A stretch of DNA of 64,000 nt from NCBI RefSeq assembly GCF_003952525.1, contig NZ_CP034451.1, forward strand, positions 1,364,001-1,428,000, in the 5' to 3' direction. The position numbers and the translations under genes are program-made. Shown here in pieces: positions 26,515 to 35,502 of this stretch; position 1 is the first letter of the stretch, and each line of letters opens with the position of its first letter. This DNA comes from Mesorhizobium sp. M3A.F.Ca.ET.080.04.2.1 (GTDB lineage: Bacteria > Pseudomonadota > Alphaproteobacteria > Rhizobiales > Rhizobiaceae). Below the pieces are notes generated by a model. That model had not been told where the DNA came from, ran no database searches, and saw only the letters and a list, made by a program, of their open reading frames with translations.

Positions 26515-27252
26515 TCACTTCGCATCGTGGAAGATGATCCCCACCGTATGCCGGCGCCCCGACCGCAGGCGGCTGACGCCGTGGCGCAGGTTCACTCGAT
26601 AGAATCCCTTGGTGCCCTGTACCGGCCTGTTATGCACGGCGAAGATCACCGCGTCGCCTTTTCTTAGCGGCACCACTTCGGCGCGGCTCTGCATGCGCGG
26701 GCGCTGCTCGGTGAGCACGAACTCGCCACCGGTGAAATCCTCGCCGGGTTCGCAGAGCAAGATTGCCACCTGCAGCGGAAAGGCGAGCGCGCCGTAGAGA
26801 TCCTGATGCAGGCAGTTGAAGTCGCCGGGGCCGTATTGGAGCAGCAGCGGCGTCGGCTTGTTCTGGCCCTCGTCATGGCAGCGCTTGAGGAAGGAAGCGT
26901 GATCGGAAGGATAGCGCAAGGCTGCGCCCATCTTGTCGTTCCAGTCGTTCGCGATGCCGGCAAGGCGCGGATAGAGCGCGGTGCGCAGGCCCTGGATCAG
27001 GTCGGGCAGCGGATATTTGAAATACCGGTACTCGCCCCTGCCGAAACCATGGCGCGCCATCACCACATGGCTGCGGAAATGTTCTTCGTGCGGATAGAGG
27101 GCGGCGATCTCGGCGCATTCCTCGGCCGACAGCAGGCCCGGCAGGACAGCGCAGCCATAGGCGTTGAGGTCGGAGACGACGCCGCGCCAGTCCAGCGCGG
27201 CGACGCGGGGCTCGGCGGAACGGGTTGCTCGCTTCGTGTCCAGGATGGTCAT
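26515..27252 (-). CDS. 2OG-Fe(II) oxygenase, DUF2086-type
   Basis: A 245-residue predicted 2-oxoglutarate/Fe(II)-dependent dioxygenase. The iron ligands are read as the His and Asp of LHQDLYG, with a later His near [15 protein letters not shown], and an Arg in the same segment could hold 2-oxoglutarate. The best family match I can name is the bacterial DUF2086/Oxygenase-NA group, which has been linked to oxidative repair of alkylated nucleic acid without firm proof. ATG 27252 follows GGAGGCGCT. The substrate is unknown. Confidence 0.75.
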   Translation of the reverse strand: MTILDTKRATRSAEPRVAALDWRGVVSDLNAYGCAVLPGLLSAEECAEIAALYPHEEHFRSHVVMARHGFGRGEYRYFKYPLPDLIQGLRTALYPRLAGIANDWNDKMGAALRYPSDHASFLKRCHDEGQNKPTPLLLQYGPGDFNCLHQDLYGALAFPLQVAILLCEPGEDFTGGEFVLTEQRPRMQSRAEVVPLRKGDAVIFAVHNRPVQGTKGFYRVNLRHGVSRLRSGRRHTVGIIFHDAK

Positions 27253-27356
27253 GAGCGCCTCCTTCGGTCGGTATCAAAGTGGGGCGGCGGCCATGCTGCG
27301 GCCACCCGATTCCTGCGGAGATGCGGAATCGGATTGTTGCAAATGCTGGCGGGACA

Positions 27357-27506
27357 GCGCCCCCCTCTGTCCTGCCGGACATCTCCCCCACCGGTGGGGA
27401 GATTGGCAGCGTCGCCCTTTCTGCAACGTTGGCGATTGGCGAAACCCGCACGGCATCCAATCTCCCCCCTCGTGGGGGAGATCTCCGGCAGGACAGAGGG
27501 GGGCGC
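27357..27506. repeat. large hairpin repeat, copy K (full, forward)
   Basis: Full element between two minus-strand genes. Left stem GTCC-TGCC-GGAC; the core has GGCAGCGTCGCCC to GGCGATTGGCGAAACCC; the right stem CTCC-GGCA-GGAC carries one mismatch. Left flank GGCGGGACAGCGC as in D, L and M. Confidence 0.9.
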
Positions 27507-27520
27507 GAAGGATCGCGACC

Positions 27521-27721
27521 TCAGTTTCCTTGTGCCTCTTCGCAACCCTCGCTGCGAACCCGCCACCACCATACCCTGCGGCGGAATGCCTGCTGCGGGC
27601 GCGCCGCCTCGCGGCCCGCCTCGATGGTGCGCTCGACCTGCTCCGCGACATCATCGGGCGCCTGGAGCACGTCATGGCTGAGGCGGTGGCGCGCGTGCCG
27701 CCAACCGAGAAGGCAGCGCAC
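27521..27721 (-). CDS. possible small basic protein, unverified
   Basis: A 66-residue frame directly downstream of the AhpD-like gene on the same strand (start 27721, 11 bp after its stop). It is rich in Arg and has a plausible helical middle (DDVAEQVERTIEAGREAARP). No family, signal or good ribosome-binding site is visible. It may be a real short cistron, a gene remnant or chance. Confidence 0.25.
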   Translation of the reverse strand: MRCLLGWRHARHRLSHDVLQAPDDVAEQVERTIEAGREAARPQQAFRRRVWWWRVRSEGCEEAQGN

Positions 27722-27731
27722 CGCCTTGGTC

Positions 27732-28259
27732 TCAAGCCTTCCGGCGATATGCCTCCAGCTCCGGATCGAGGTCCACCTTCACCGCGTTGGTGAACACGCA
27801 GGTCGCTACCATGATGCCGGCAAACGCGACGAGGTTGACGAGCAGCGCCTCGTCGTAGCGCGCATTGAGCGCGGCCCAGGTGGCGTCCGGCAGGGCATTG
27901 GCGTCGGCGGCGACCGCCTTGGCGAAATCGATCAGCAGCGCCTCGTCGGCGGTCGGAACGATCGTGTCGGGATCGAGGCCATTATCGATCAGCGCGCGGC
28001 GGAAGAAGGCGACCGGGACTTCGGCGCGAAGCGTCTCGGATATCGCCTTCGAGAACAGCCATATGGCGCGGTCGTCGAGCCTGGGCCGCAAGAGATCGCG
28101 CAGCGTGAACCATTCGGCATAGATGCGATGTGCCGCCGGCGAGTGCAGCAGGATGCGCTTCATGTTGGTCATGTGGCCGCGCAATGCGAGTTCCCGATCG
28201 TGCTCGGCACGGATTTCCGCCGTGGCGGTCGCGTAGTCGATGGGGGAAAGACGCGCCAT
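27732..28259 (-). CDS. carboxymuconolactone decarboxylase/AhpD-like protein
   Basis: A 175-residue all-helical protein of the AhpD-like fold. GHMTNMKRILLHSPAAHRIYAEWFTLRDLL resembles the N-terminal helices of this superfamily, and NARYDEALLVNLVAFAGIMVATCVFTNA its last helices. The redox CxxC of peroxidase-type AhpD is absent, so a thiol-peroxidase role is doubtful. ATG 28259 lies just past the OsmC stop; a GTG at 28268 overlapping that stop is an alternative. Coupling to an OsmC gene suggests a shared stress or detoxification role. Confidence 0.6.
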   Translation of the reverse strand: MARLSPIDYATATAEIRAEHDRELALRGHMTNMKRILLHSPAAHRIYAEWFTLRDLLRPRLDDRAIWLFSKAISETLRAEVPVAFFRRALIDNGLDPDTIVPTADEALLIDFAKAVAADANALPDATWAALNARYDEALLVNLVAFAGIMVATCVFTNAVKVDLDPELEAYRRKA

Positions 28260-28264
28260 CGCCC

Positions 28265-28687
28265 TCACCCCAACATCGCACGCAGCACCGGCGCGCCGCG
28301 CAGCGTGTTGGAAACGGTGCAGATATTTTCCGCATCCTCCACGATCTGCTGCTTGGTGGCCGCGTCGAGATCGCCGCCGATGTCCAGCCTGATGTTGAAT
28401 GTCTCGACGCGTGACGGCTCGTCCTTCGCCTTCTCGCCGCTGACCTCAGCCCTCACCTCGCCGAGCCGGTCGGCGACCCCGAGCCGGCTCGCGGCGATGC
28501 GGGCGCTGAGCACCATACAGGCGGCCAAGGACGCGTAGAGCAGGTCGAGCGGGTTGAAGCCGGGCGCGCTCACCGAGGTCACCACATCGACAGCGCCGCC
28601 GGTCGGCGTCGTCACCGAAGGCAGTCCGCCCGGCGGCAGGACGGCAGAAGCGCCGGTAGCGCGGGTTCTTATTTTGAGCTCGCCCAT
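28265..28687 (-). CDS. OsmC family protein
   Basis: A 140-residue OsmC/Ohr-fold protein. GGAVDVVTSVSAPGFNPLDLLYASLAACMVLSARIAASRLG carries the first active-site Cys (in LAACM), and the second would be in the segment VEDAENICTVSNTL, where ENICTVSNTL matches the family. OsmC proteins reduce organic hydroperoxides with these two Cys. ATG 28687 has GAAGGA 6 nt upstream. Next gene starts within its stop region, indicating an operon with the AhpD-like protein. Confidence 0.82.
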   Translation of the reverse strand: MGELKIRTRATGASAVLPPGGLPSVTTPTGGAVDVVTSVSAPGFNPLDLLYASLAACMVLSARIAASRLGVADRLGEVRAEVSGEKAKDEPSRVETFNIRLDIGGDLDAATKQQIVEDAENICTVSNTLRGAPVLRAMLG

Positions 28688-28923
28688 CGAATGTCCTTCG
28701 TCCGATCTGACATCCATAGATAAGGGATAGGCATTGGCGAGGACAACCGCCAAGGGTCGGCGCGGCGATGACCAATTGGCATCGGCGCCCCACCAGCTGC
28801 GCTTGCTGCGATCGGTACTCCCTTCGTCATACACAGCGCCATCGGGCCGGCCAATCGGCGGCTTGCCGCAGGCGGCCAAGCGATCTTATCGTAGCCGCGG
28901 ATCTGGATGGCAGCAGCGGTGTG

Positions 28924-30183
28924 ATGACGACGAAACGATGGAAAAGCCAGGCGATCGCCGTTGCGGCAGTCACGATCTTCGGCGTGGCTCTGCCGGCAAA
29001 CACGGCACCGGCGGGCAGCGTAAAACCCGGCCCGATGTCGCGCGCCGAGGCCTTCGCGCGCGCCGAGGCGCTGACGGCGCTAGGGCGAAGAATGTTCTTC
29101 GATCCGTCGTTGTCGGCGTCGGGCAAGCAAGCCTGCTCGTCCTGCCACGATCCGAACCATGCTTTCGGTCCGGCCTCTGCCGCGCCGGTCGAGATGGGCG
29201 GGCCGAACCTCGACCAGCCGGGCCAGCGGGCGGTTCCGTCGCTGCGCTACCTGCAGGCGGCGCCCGCCTTCACCGAGCATTTCTACGATTCCGAGGATGA
29301 AGGCGACGAAAGCGTCGACAACGGCCCGACCGGCGGGCTGACCTGGGACGGTCGCGCCGACCATGGCAAGGACCAGGCGAGGATCCCGCTCCTGTCGCCC
29401 TTCGAGATGGGCAACAAGGACGAGGCCCAAGTGGTCGCGGCACTCGGCAAGGCGCCCTACGCCGAAGCCTTCAAGGCGGCGTTCGGCGCCGACGTGTTCG
29501 AGCACCCGCAGGAGGCCTTCGACGCGGCGATCGAAGCGCTCGGCACGTTCGAGCAGAGCAGCGCCGATTTCTATCCCTATTCCAGCCGCTACGACGCGTT
29601 CCTCGCCGGCAAGGCGACCCTGACCGCGCAGGAGCTGCGCGGCCGCGCGCTGTTCGAGGACGAGAGCAAGGGCAATTGCGCGAGCTGCCACTTGAGCGAA
29701 CCCGCCAATAACGGCGAGCCGCCGCAATTCACCGATTTCGGCCTGATCGCCATCGGCATGCCGCGCAACCCGGCGATTGCCGCCAATGCCGATCCCAACC
29801 ATTTCGACCTCGGCCTCTGCGGGCCGCTGCGCACCGACTTCAAGGGCCGCAGCGAATATTGCGGCCTGTTCAAGACGCCGACGCTGCGCAACGTGGCGCT
29901 GCGCAAGAGCTTCTTCCACAACGGCCATATTCATACGCTGCGCGAGGCAGTGGCCTTCTACGCCAGCCGCGACAGCGACCCCGGCCGCTGGTATCCGAAA
30001 AACGCCGACGGCACGGTCAACAAATTCGACGATCTGCCAAAGGCCTACTGGGGGAACCTCAACACTGACCTGCCCTTCGATGGCAGGAAGCCGGGCGACA
30101 AACCGGCGCTGACCGACGCCGAAATCGACGACATCGTCGCCTTCCTCGGCACGCTGACCGATGCCGACCAGGCGGGGCAGTGA
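28924..30183 (+). CDS. di-haem cytochrome c peroxidase (MauG/CcpA family)
   Basis: A 419-residue periplasmic protein. Residues about 1-32 are a signal peptide (AIAVAAVTIFGVALPANTAPA). Two haem c attachment sites are present: CSSCH near residue 77 and CASCH near residue 258. LGRRMFFDPSLSASGKQACSSCHDP and LFKTPTLRNVALRKSFFHNG are typical of the family. It reduces hydrogen peroxide with electrons from cytochrome c, or acts as a MauG-like oxidase. Start ATG 28924, with GTG directly before it as an alternative. It is divergent from the OsmC gene, which also deals with peroxides. Confidence 0.88.
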   Translation: MTTKRWKSQAIAVAAVTIFGVALPANTAPAGSVKPGPMSRAEAFARAEALTALGRRMFFDPSLSASGKQACSSCHDPNHAFGPASAAPVEMGGPNLDQPGQRAVPSLRYLQAAPAFTEHFYDSEDEGDESVDNGPTGGLTWDGRADHGKDQARIPLLSPFEMGNKDEAQVVAALGKAPYAEAFKAAFGADVFEHPQEAFDAAIEALGTFEQSSADFYPYSSRYDAFLAGKATLTAQELRGRALFEDESKGNCASCHLSEPANNGEPPQFTDFGLIAIGMPRNPAIAANADPNHFDLGLCGPLRTDFKGRSEYCGLFKTPTLRNVALRKSFFHNGHIHTLREAVAFYASRDSDPGRWYPKNADGTVNKFDDLPKAYWGNLNTDLPFDGRKPGDKPALTDAEIDDIVAFLGTLTDADQAGQ

Positions 30184-30318
30184 GGAGCCGCAGCACGTAG
30201 AACGAACGCCTGTCTGCCGGCATCGAGCGATCCGCGCAAAGCGGCCCAATGTGGGCTCGGTCACAGCAGCGGCGGGCAGCGGCTGCCATACTTCTCGCGA
30301 TTGGCGATGGGGTATCCA

Positions 30319-30582
30319 ATGAGGTTCGTGGCGGTGCTGGACCCGGCCGACAACTGGGCTGTGGTTGATACGACCAATGACGTACCCGCCGAATATGCGG
30401 GCCGCGTGCTCATCGGCCTGACCGTGCAGGAAGTTCGCTGGTTCACGGTCGCGGCCAATGAGGAAATTGGGCGCCGGGGAGCCAAGGCGCCCAGGCTGCG
30501 TCAAGGTTCGTGCAGCGAACACCGACAGCCAGGAAAAAACGCAGGCGAACAAAGCGATTGGGACGGCGCGCTGCCGCATTGA
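30319..30582 (+). CDS. small protein of unknown function
   Basis: An 87-residue frame from ATG 30319 with GGGGTA about 8 nt upstream. The first 55 residues (MRFVAVLDPADNWAVVDTTN) look like a compact soluble domain. The last 30 are Arg/Gly-rich and less convincing, perhaps because of a frameshift near 30475. I recognise no family. Confidence 0.45.
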   Translation: MRFVAVLDPADNWAVVDTTNDVPAEYAGRVLIGLTVQEVRWFTVAANEEIGRRGAKAPRLRQGSCSEHRQPGKNAGEQSDWDGALPH

Positions 30583-30688
30583 TTCAAGCGGCGCGTGCTT
30601 GCGCCAAAGCCAAGGATTTCGCCGCGGCCATTTCCGGTTCCCCTGCCCTGCGCTAGACTCCCGCCAGCAGCAACAGGATTGCCTCGCC

Positions 30689-31411
30689 ATGATCGTCCAG
30701 GCCTGCATCAACGGGGCACGCCCCGCCGATTTCCACCCTGCCCTGCCGCTCGACGCGCATGCCATGGCGCAGGAAGGCGCAGCTTCGGTCGCGGCGGGCG
30801 CCGCCGAGCTGCATGTCCATGCGCGCGGCGCCGACCGACAGGAAAGCCTGCAGCCGGAAGCGATGGACAGGACGGTGGCGGCGCTGCGCCATGCCTGCCC
30901 AGGCACGCTGATCGGCGTTTCGACCGGGGCCTGGATCGAAAAGGACGACCGGCGCACGCTGGCCGCCATCGCCGGCTGGCAGGAATTGCCCGACTACGCT
31001 TCGGTCAACCTCGGCGAAGCCGCGGCACCTGAAGTGATGGAAGCCTTGCGCGGCCGCGGCATCGGCATCGAGGCCGGGCTTGCCTCGATCGGCGATGCCT
31101 TGCGGCTGGCCAGCCTCGACCATGGCGGGCGGGTGCTGCGCGTGCTGATCGAGATTTCCGAGCAGCCGGCGGAGGACGCCTTTGCGGTCGCCGACAGCAT
31201 CCAAAAGGTGCTGGAGCGCGCCGGCATCCACCGCTCGATCCTGCTGCATGGCGAGAACGCGACGGTGTGGCCCTTCGTCGAGCGGGCGGCGTCGCGCAAG
31301 TTTTCGACGCGGGTCGGGCTGGAGGACGGCAAGGAGCTGCCGGACGGCAGTGTTGCCGACGGCAATGCTGCGCTGGTGGCGGCGGCGGTGGGGATTTATC
31401 GCTCTCGGTGA
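30689..31411 (+). CDS. beta-keto acid cleavage family enzyme (DUF849)
   Basis: A 240-residue TIM-barrel enzyme of the BKACE/3-keto-5-aminohexanoate cleavage family, shorter than the usual 270-310 residues. MIVQACINGARP is the first strand and AGAAELHVHARGADRQESL carries the zinc-binding HxH (HVHAR). The later zinc ligand Glu could be in FVERAA or LEDGKEL; NATVWPFVERAASRKFSTRVGLED matches the final barrel strands. The family condenses a beta-keto acid with acetyl-CoA. The first part of the barrel is compact, so substrate choice cannot be read. Confidence 0.78.
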   Translation: MIVQACINGARPADFHPALPLDAHAMAQEGAASVAAGAAELHVHARGADRQESLQPEAMDRTVAALRHACPGTLIGVSTGAWIEKDDRRTLAAIAGWQELPDYASVNLGEAAAPEVMEALRGRGIGIEAGLASIGDALRLASLDHGGRVLRVLIEISEQPAEDAFAVADSIQKVLERAGIHRSILLHGENATVWPFVERAASRKFSTRVGLEDGKELPDGSVADGNAALVAAAVGIYRSR

Positions 31412-31435
31412 AAATGGCCAGGCTGGCGGGACAGC

Positions 31436-31600
31436 GCCCCCCTCTAGCCTGCCGGCCATCTCCACTTGGGGCCCACTTAGGGGGGAGATTGGCACTTCAC
31501 GGACGGCGCCCTTCCTTGAAGTGTTGGTGATTGGCGAAAGCGGGCGCGACATCGATCTCCCCCCTCGTGGGAGAGATGTCCGGCAGGACAGAGGGGGGCC
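31436..31600. repeat. large hairpin repeat, copy L (full, forward)
   Basis: Full element 24 bp after the DUF849 stop. Left stem AGCC-TGCC-GGCC has one mismatch. The second left hairpin carries a duplicated tip (CCACTTGGGG-CCCACTTAGGG). The core segment GGACGGCGCCCTTC is shared with copy M, so L and M form a subfamily. Confidence 0.88.
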
Positions 31601-31689
31601 GTAGAGTGCCAACCTTACTCAAAAATGATTGAAGGGGAGCGCCGACCCCCTCTCCGTCCCATTCGCGGGGCAGGAACCAAAGCTGGCAG

Positions 31690-32091
31690 TCACCCGAACT
31701 TCGCCAGCGGCTCGGCGTTTATCTCGACCCACTGGCAGCGCCGGCTGTCGTGGTAGAAGGACTGGAAGGGCGGCGGGAAAGACGGATCCGCAAAGGCGCC
31801 GACCGGGATGGCGGTAAGCCCGGGCTGTGTGTCGATGCGATAGTGGACGGTGGTCCCGCAATCCGGGCAGAAGCTGTAGGTGACATGGCCGCCCTGCTCG
31901 CCGACGCGGATGAACTGCAAGGCACGGCCCTCGATCGCCACGTCGGTCTCGGCAAAGCGCACATTGTAGCTGAAGGCGCTGCCGGTGCGACGCTTGCAGT
32001 CGAGGCAATGGCACACCGAGATGCGGACCGGCTCACCCGTGCAGGTGGCTGACAGCTGGCCGCAGCAACATTCGGCGCGACGCGTGACCAT
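31690..32091 (-). CDS. GFA/CENP-V family zinc protein
   Basis: A 133-residue protein of the glutathione-dependent formaldehyde-activating (GFA) fold. Zinc ligands are visible as CxC (ECCCGQLSATC region), CHCLDCKR and FCPDCGTTVHYR. ATG 32091 has AAGGAG 6 nt upstream. The GFA name comes from one Paracoccus enzyme; most homologues have no proven reaction, so only a zinc-binding small enzyme or binding protein can be claimed. Confidence 0.85.
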   Translation of the reverse strand: MVTRRAECCCGQLSATCTGEPVRISVCHCLDCKRRTGSAFSYNVRFAETDVAIEGRALQFIRVGEQGGHVTYSFCPDCGTTVHYRIDTQPGLTAIPVGAFADPSFPPPFQSFYHDSRRCQWVEINAEPLAKFG

Positions 32092-32273
32092 GCTGGCTCC
32101 TTTCGCTTCCTGCTTCCTGCACGAGAGGTACGGATCCAGCACCTTATGCAGTTCGGCGGTGTGGCGGAAGGATGCCAGCCGTCCAATTCCGCAATCACCG
32201 GGGTGGGCGAGTTTCCGATACAATCTCGTCGGTGTTCTCAATTGGGAAGTAGCCGATAGGCCGGCGGGACAGC

Positions 32274-32442
32274 GCCCCCCTCTGCCCTGCCGGGCATCTC
32301 CCCCACTTGGGGGGAGATTGGCAGCTCCGCGGACGGCGCCCTTCTTCGAACTTGGTGGTTGGCGAACGCCGGCGCGACATCGATCTTCCCCCTCGTGGGC
32401 CCCTCGTGGGGGAGATGTCCGGCAGGACAGAGGGGGGCGCCG
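32274..32442. repeat. large hairpin repeat, copy M (full, forward), last copy in window
   Basis: Full element 28 bp from the stop of the oxidoreductase gene. Left stem GCCC-TGCC-GGGC. The core GGACGGCGCCCTTC is shared with L. The right inner hairpin has a duplicated tip (CCCCTCGTGGG-CCCCTCGTGGG). No further member occurs between here and 64000. Confidence 0.9.
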
Positions 32443-32469
32443 TGGAGTGCCAACCTCTCCCTCCGAAAC

Positions 32470-33528
32470 TCACTGCGTATCCGCCTTGGCCCTCAGTTCT
32501 GCGCGCTTCTCATCCGACACCACGGCCAGATCCAGCACCTTCTGCAGGCCCGCCGCGTGGCGGAAGCTTGGCTCGGTCTGCACACCGCTCCTGACTGCTT
32601 CGACGAAGCGCTGGTAGTTGGTCGGCACGGTGCCGGCGTCGAGCTCCTGCCATTCGGCGTTTTCGACATTGGCGCCGACACAGGCCTTCAGCAGCGAGCC
32701 GTCGAGATTGTGCACCACCTCGATGCCACCCTTGTCGCCATAGATGCGCAGCCTGAGCTCGTTGAGATGACCGCTGGCCCAACGGCTTGCATGCACGACG
32801 CCGAAGGCGCCGTTCGAAAAATCGAGCGTCATGGCGAAGCTGTCATTGGCATCGAGCTCGTACTCGCCGATGCGGTTTTGCGGCGCCTTGTCGAAGGTGC
32901 GCAGCCGGCAGAAGACATGGTCGATGTCGAGGGCTGCGCCATAGCTGGCGAAATCGAGGATATGGATGCCGACATCGCCGAGCACGCCGTTGGAGCCATG
33001 GCCGCGCGACAGCCGCCACAGCCATTTCGGATCGGTGCGCCAGTCGCCCCAGAATTTCGACACCAGCCAGCTCTGCAGATAGGATGCCTCGACATGGCGC
33101 ACGGTGCCGATCTCGCCCGCCTGCACCATCTGCCGCGCCATCTGCAAAGGCGCGACATTGCGGTAGGTGAGGTTGACCATATTGACAATGCCGGCGGCTT
33201 CCGCGGCATGCGCCATCTCGTCGGCCTTGCCGAAATTTTCGGCCAGCGGCTTCTCGCACAGCACCGGCTTGCCGGCGGCGATCAGCGCCATGGTGGTCGG
33301 GTGGTGGATGCGGTCGGGCGTGACATTGGCGACCGCGTCGAATTGGCCCCAATCGATCGCGGCCTCCAGCGAGGTGAAGCGCTTCGGGATCTTATGGCTG
33401 TCGGCGAAGTCGCCGACACGCGCCGCATCGACGTCGACCGCGCCGACGATGTCGACGCCCGCGATGGCGCTAAAGCGGCGGGCATGTTCCTGCGCCATCC
33501 AGCCGGTGCCGAGTATCAAAAGCCGCAT
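32470..33528 (-). CDS. Gfo/Idh/MocA family oxidoreductase, ThuB-like by context
   Basis: A 352-residue NAD(P)-dependent sugar dehydrogenase. The N-terminal Rossmann fold shows GTGWMAQEHARRF, and the family motif CEKPLAEN lies near residue 92. The C-terminal half has GGHG-like LGDVGIHILDFA with the catalytic-type His. ATG 33528 lies 53 bp downstream of the thuA stop, on the same strand. In rhizobia ThuA and a Gfo/Idh/MocA partner, ThuB, act on trehalose through a 3-keto intermediate, which suggests the same pair here. Other sugars are possible because no trehalose transporter genes are visible nearby. Confidence 0.82.
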   Translation of the reverse strand: MRLLILGTGWMAQEHARRFSAIAGVDIVGAVDVDAARVGDFADSHKIPKRFTSLEAAIDWGQFDAVANVTPDRIHHPTTMALIAAGKPVLCEKPLAENFGKADEMAHAAEAAGIVNMVNLTYRNVAPLQMARQMVQAGEIGTVRHVEASYLQSWLVSKFWGDWRTDPKWLWRLSRGHGSNGVLGDVGIHILDFASYGAALDIDHVFCRLRTFDKAPQNRIGEYELDANDSFAMTLDFSNGAFGVVHASRWASGHLNELRLRIYGDKGGIEVVHNLDGSLLKACVGANVENAEWQELDAGTVPTNYQRFVEAVRSGVQTEPSFRHAAGLQKVLDLAVVSDEKRAELRAKADTQ

Positions 33529-33581
33529 TGTGCTCCTCCGAGCGAAGTGTCCGGTTCAAATCAGTGGGGCGGAAAATCGGG

Positions 33582-34367
33582 TTAGCGGAAGCCCGCCTCG
33601 CCCGGCGCGTGCAGCTTGCCGCCGCGCTCGACGATCGGCTCCAGCGCCTTGTCCACCGGCACGTTCGGCGCGGCGAGGATGGCGGGCTTGGCCCCTTGCG
33701 GGTTGTGCGCCCACTTCACCGCATTGCGCAGCACCTTCTGCACGGTCGGATCGTGGTAGGTCGGATAAGTCTCGTGGCCAGGCCGGAAATAGAAGACATT
33801 GCCGGCGCCACGCCGGTAGGTGAGCCCGGAGCGGAACACCTCGCCGCCCTGGAACCAGGAGATGAACACCGTCTCCAGCGGCTCCGGCACGGCGAACTGC
33901 TCGCCATACATCTCCTCGTATTCGAGCTCGAAAAACTCGCCGATACCTTCGGCGATCGGATGGCTGGGGCTGGTCACCCATAGCCGCTCGCGCTCGCCGG
34001 CCTCGCGCCATTTCAGCGTGCAGGGCGTGCCCATCAGCCGCTTGAAGATTTTCGAGAAGTGACCGGAATGGAGAACAATCAGCCCCATGCCTTCGAAGAC
34101 CCGGCGCGCCACGCGCTCGACCACCTCGTCGGCGACCGCACCATGGTCCTTGTGGCCCCACCAGACGAGCACGTCGGTTTCGGCGAGGCGGGATTCCGAC
34201 AAGCCGTGCTCGGGCTGCTCCAGCGTCGCGGTCGAGGCGGAGATCGCGGTCTCGGCGTTCAACGCCTTGGCGATGGTGGCGTGCATACCTTCCGGATAGA
34301 TACCGGCGACCAGCTCATTGGTCCGCTCATGGATGTTCTCGCCCCAGACGACAGCGCGAATTGTCAT
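33582..34367 (-). CDS. thuA: ThuA family trehalose utilisation protein
   Basis: A 261-residue protein with the class I glutamine-amidotransferase-like fold of Thu[42 protein letters not shown] and [19 protein letters not shown] are hallmark segments, and [19 protein letters not shown] closes it. Length equals that reported for S. meliloti ThuA as I recall it. The family acts on trehalose or other disaccharides (3-ketoglycoside chemistry). A LacI-operator-like palindrome lies 68 bp upstream of ATG 34367. The gene pairs with the oxidoreductase downstream. Confidence 0.82.
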   Translation of the reverse strand: MTIRAVVWGENIHERTNELVAGIYPEGMHATIAKALNAETAISASTATLEQPEHGLSESRLAETDVLVWWGHKDHGAVADEVVERVARRVFEGMGLIVLHSGHFSKIFKRLMGTPCTLKWREAGERERLWVTSPSHPIAEGIGEFFELEYEEMYGEQFAVPEPLETVFISWFQGGEVFRSGLTYRRGAGNVFYFRPGHETYPTYHDPTVQKVLRNAVKWAHNPQGAKPAILAAPNVPVDKALEPIVERGGKLHAPGEAGFR

Positions 34368-34434
34368 GGATAGCCTCGTGAATGCTGGTGGGGTTTGAGC
34401 CGCCCGCGGCCATAGATAAAGCGTTCGGCCGACA

Positions 34435-34450
34435 TTGAAAGGGCTTTCAA
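34435..34450 (-). promoter_or_regulatory. LacI-type operator-like palindrome upstream of thuA
   Basis: Perfect palindromic arms TTGAAAG (34435-34441) and CTTTCAA (34444-34450) around GG. It resembles LacI-family operators (TTGAAA-nCGn-TTTCAA) except that the centre is not CG. It lies 68-83 bp upstream of thuA; in S. meliloti the thu operon is regulated by the LacI-type repressor ThuR. No LacI gene is in this window. Confidence 0.5.
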
Positions 34451-34623
34451 GGCCAGCGGCTCTGTCAGGCAGATGCGAAGGGTCCGCGTGACAGCGTGAC
34501 AGAACGGCATGCCAGCCTGAAAGGGTCCTTACCGAACAACAACATACACCCTTATGCTGCCGCTTTGATTCAACCTCGGCCGGGCCGATTGGCAAGCGCC
34601 CTTTCCCGTGCACAATACCGGCC

Positions 34624-35382
34624 ATGGGAGAGGTGCTGATCGGATTGGCGATCTTTGCTTGTCTGGCCGGCGCGGCGCTGGTCAGCCTGATGATCTATGA
34701 GCATTTTCCCACTCATCATCGCCAGGACGACACCAGCGCCGTGGTGCGCCTTGCCGCCAACCTGTTCGTGGTGCTGTCCTCGCTGGTGCTCGGCCTGATG
34801 ATCAACTCGGCCAAGAACACGTTCGAGGCCATCAATGGCAACGTTCACACCTTCGCCACCGATCTCATCCTGCTTGACCGTTCGATACGACAGTACGGAG
34901 CGGAGGCGGAAGGCGCCCGCCAATCGCTAATCGCCTATGCCCAGCGCGTCGTCGATACCTCTGCCAACGACCGCGACACGACCGTCGTCCCGAACAGGCT
35001 GTCGGAACTGCTGCTCAACCAGGTCGGCGACAGGCTGGCCAACCTGACGCCGCCGGACGCCAAGCACGTCGCCGCGCAGCAGATGGCGATACAGCAGCTG
35101 CAGAAGCTGATCGAGCAGCGCTGGATACTGGCCGAACAATCGGAGGGCGCCATCCCCGCCCCGCTGATCGCACTGCTGGTCGCGTGGCTGGTGCTGATCT
35201 TCGCCAGTTTCGGGTTCCGGGCGCCGCGCAACGCCACCATCGTCGGCACCGTCGTCGTCTCCGGGGCGCTGGCGGCGGCGGCCATCTACCTGATCATCGA
35301 CATGGACGCACCCTTCACCGGCCCGATCCAGGTTTCGCCGGCGCCCCTGCAACGGGCGCTGGCGGAACTGACGCAACAGTGA
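34624..35382 (+). CDS. DUF4239 membrane protein
   Basis: A 252-residue protein with four likely helices: residues about 5-25, 45-62, 178-195 and 205-225. It has the family ending [19 protein letters not shown]. The middle (about 65-175) is a soluble helical region. DUF4239 is distantly related to bestrophin-like channels; no activity is established. ATG 34624 has GGCC but no strong ribosome-binding site. Single gene, divergent from thuA. Confidence 0.8.
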   Translation: MGEVLIGLAIFACLAGAALVSLMIYEHFPTHHRQDDTSAVVRLAANLFVVLSSLVLGLMINSAKNTFEAINGNVHTFATDLILLDRSIRQYGAEAEGARQSLIAYAQRVVDTSANDRDTTVVPNRLSELLLNQVGDRLANLTPPDAKHVAAQQMAIQQLQKLIEQRWILAEQSEGAIPAPLIALLVAWLVLIFASFGFRAPRNATIVGTVVVSGALAAAAIYLIIDMDAPFTGPIQVSPAPLQRALAELTQQ

Positions 35383-35502
35383 AAGCACGGAAGCAGCCGG
35401 CGACATGATCGTCGCCCGGCCTTGCCGCCCAGGTCGCCGGCGCTTCCCAATCCGTCGCTGGCGATAAACTGGCAACCCGTCGGCCGTGCCACAAGCGCTG
35501 AC

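Noticed and set aside
29080..30969. 630-codon minus-strand frame over the cytochrome c peroxidase gene
   Set aside because: The plus strand shows two CxxCH haem sites and a signal peptide. The antisense frame is a composition shadow.
3574..32442. Large repeat as an insertion sequence
   Set aside because: Elements are about 150-165 bp with no coding capacity, and no clear target-site duplications could be recognised by eye. I call them repeats, possibly MITE-like, not mobile elements.
33545..33570. tRNA T-loop-like GGTTCAAATC
   Set aside because: No pairing T-stem, acceptor stem or anticodon arm can be built around it; it is a gene-gap sequence.
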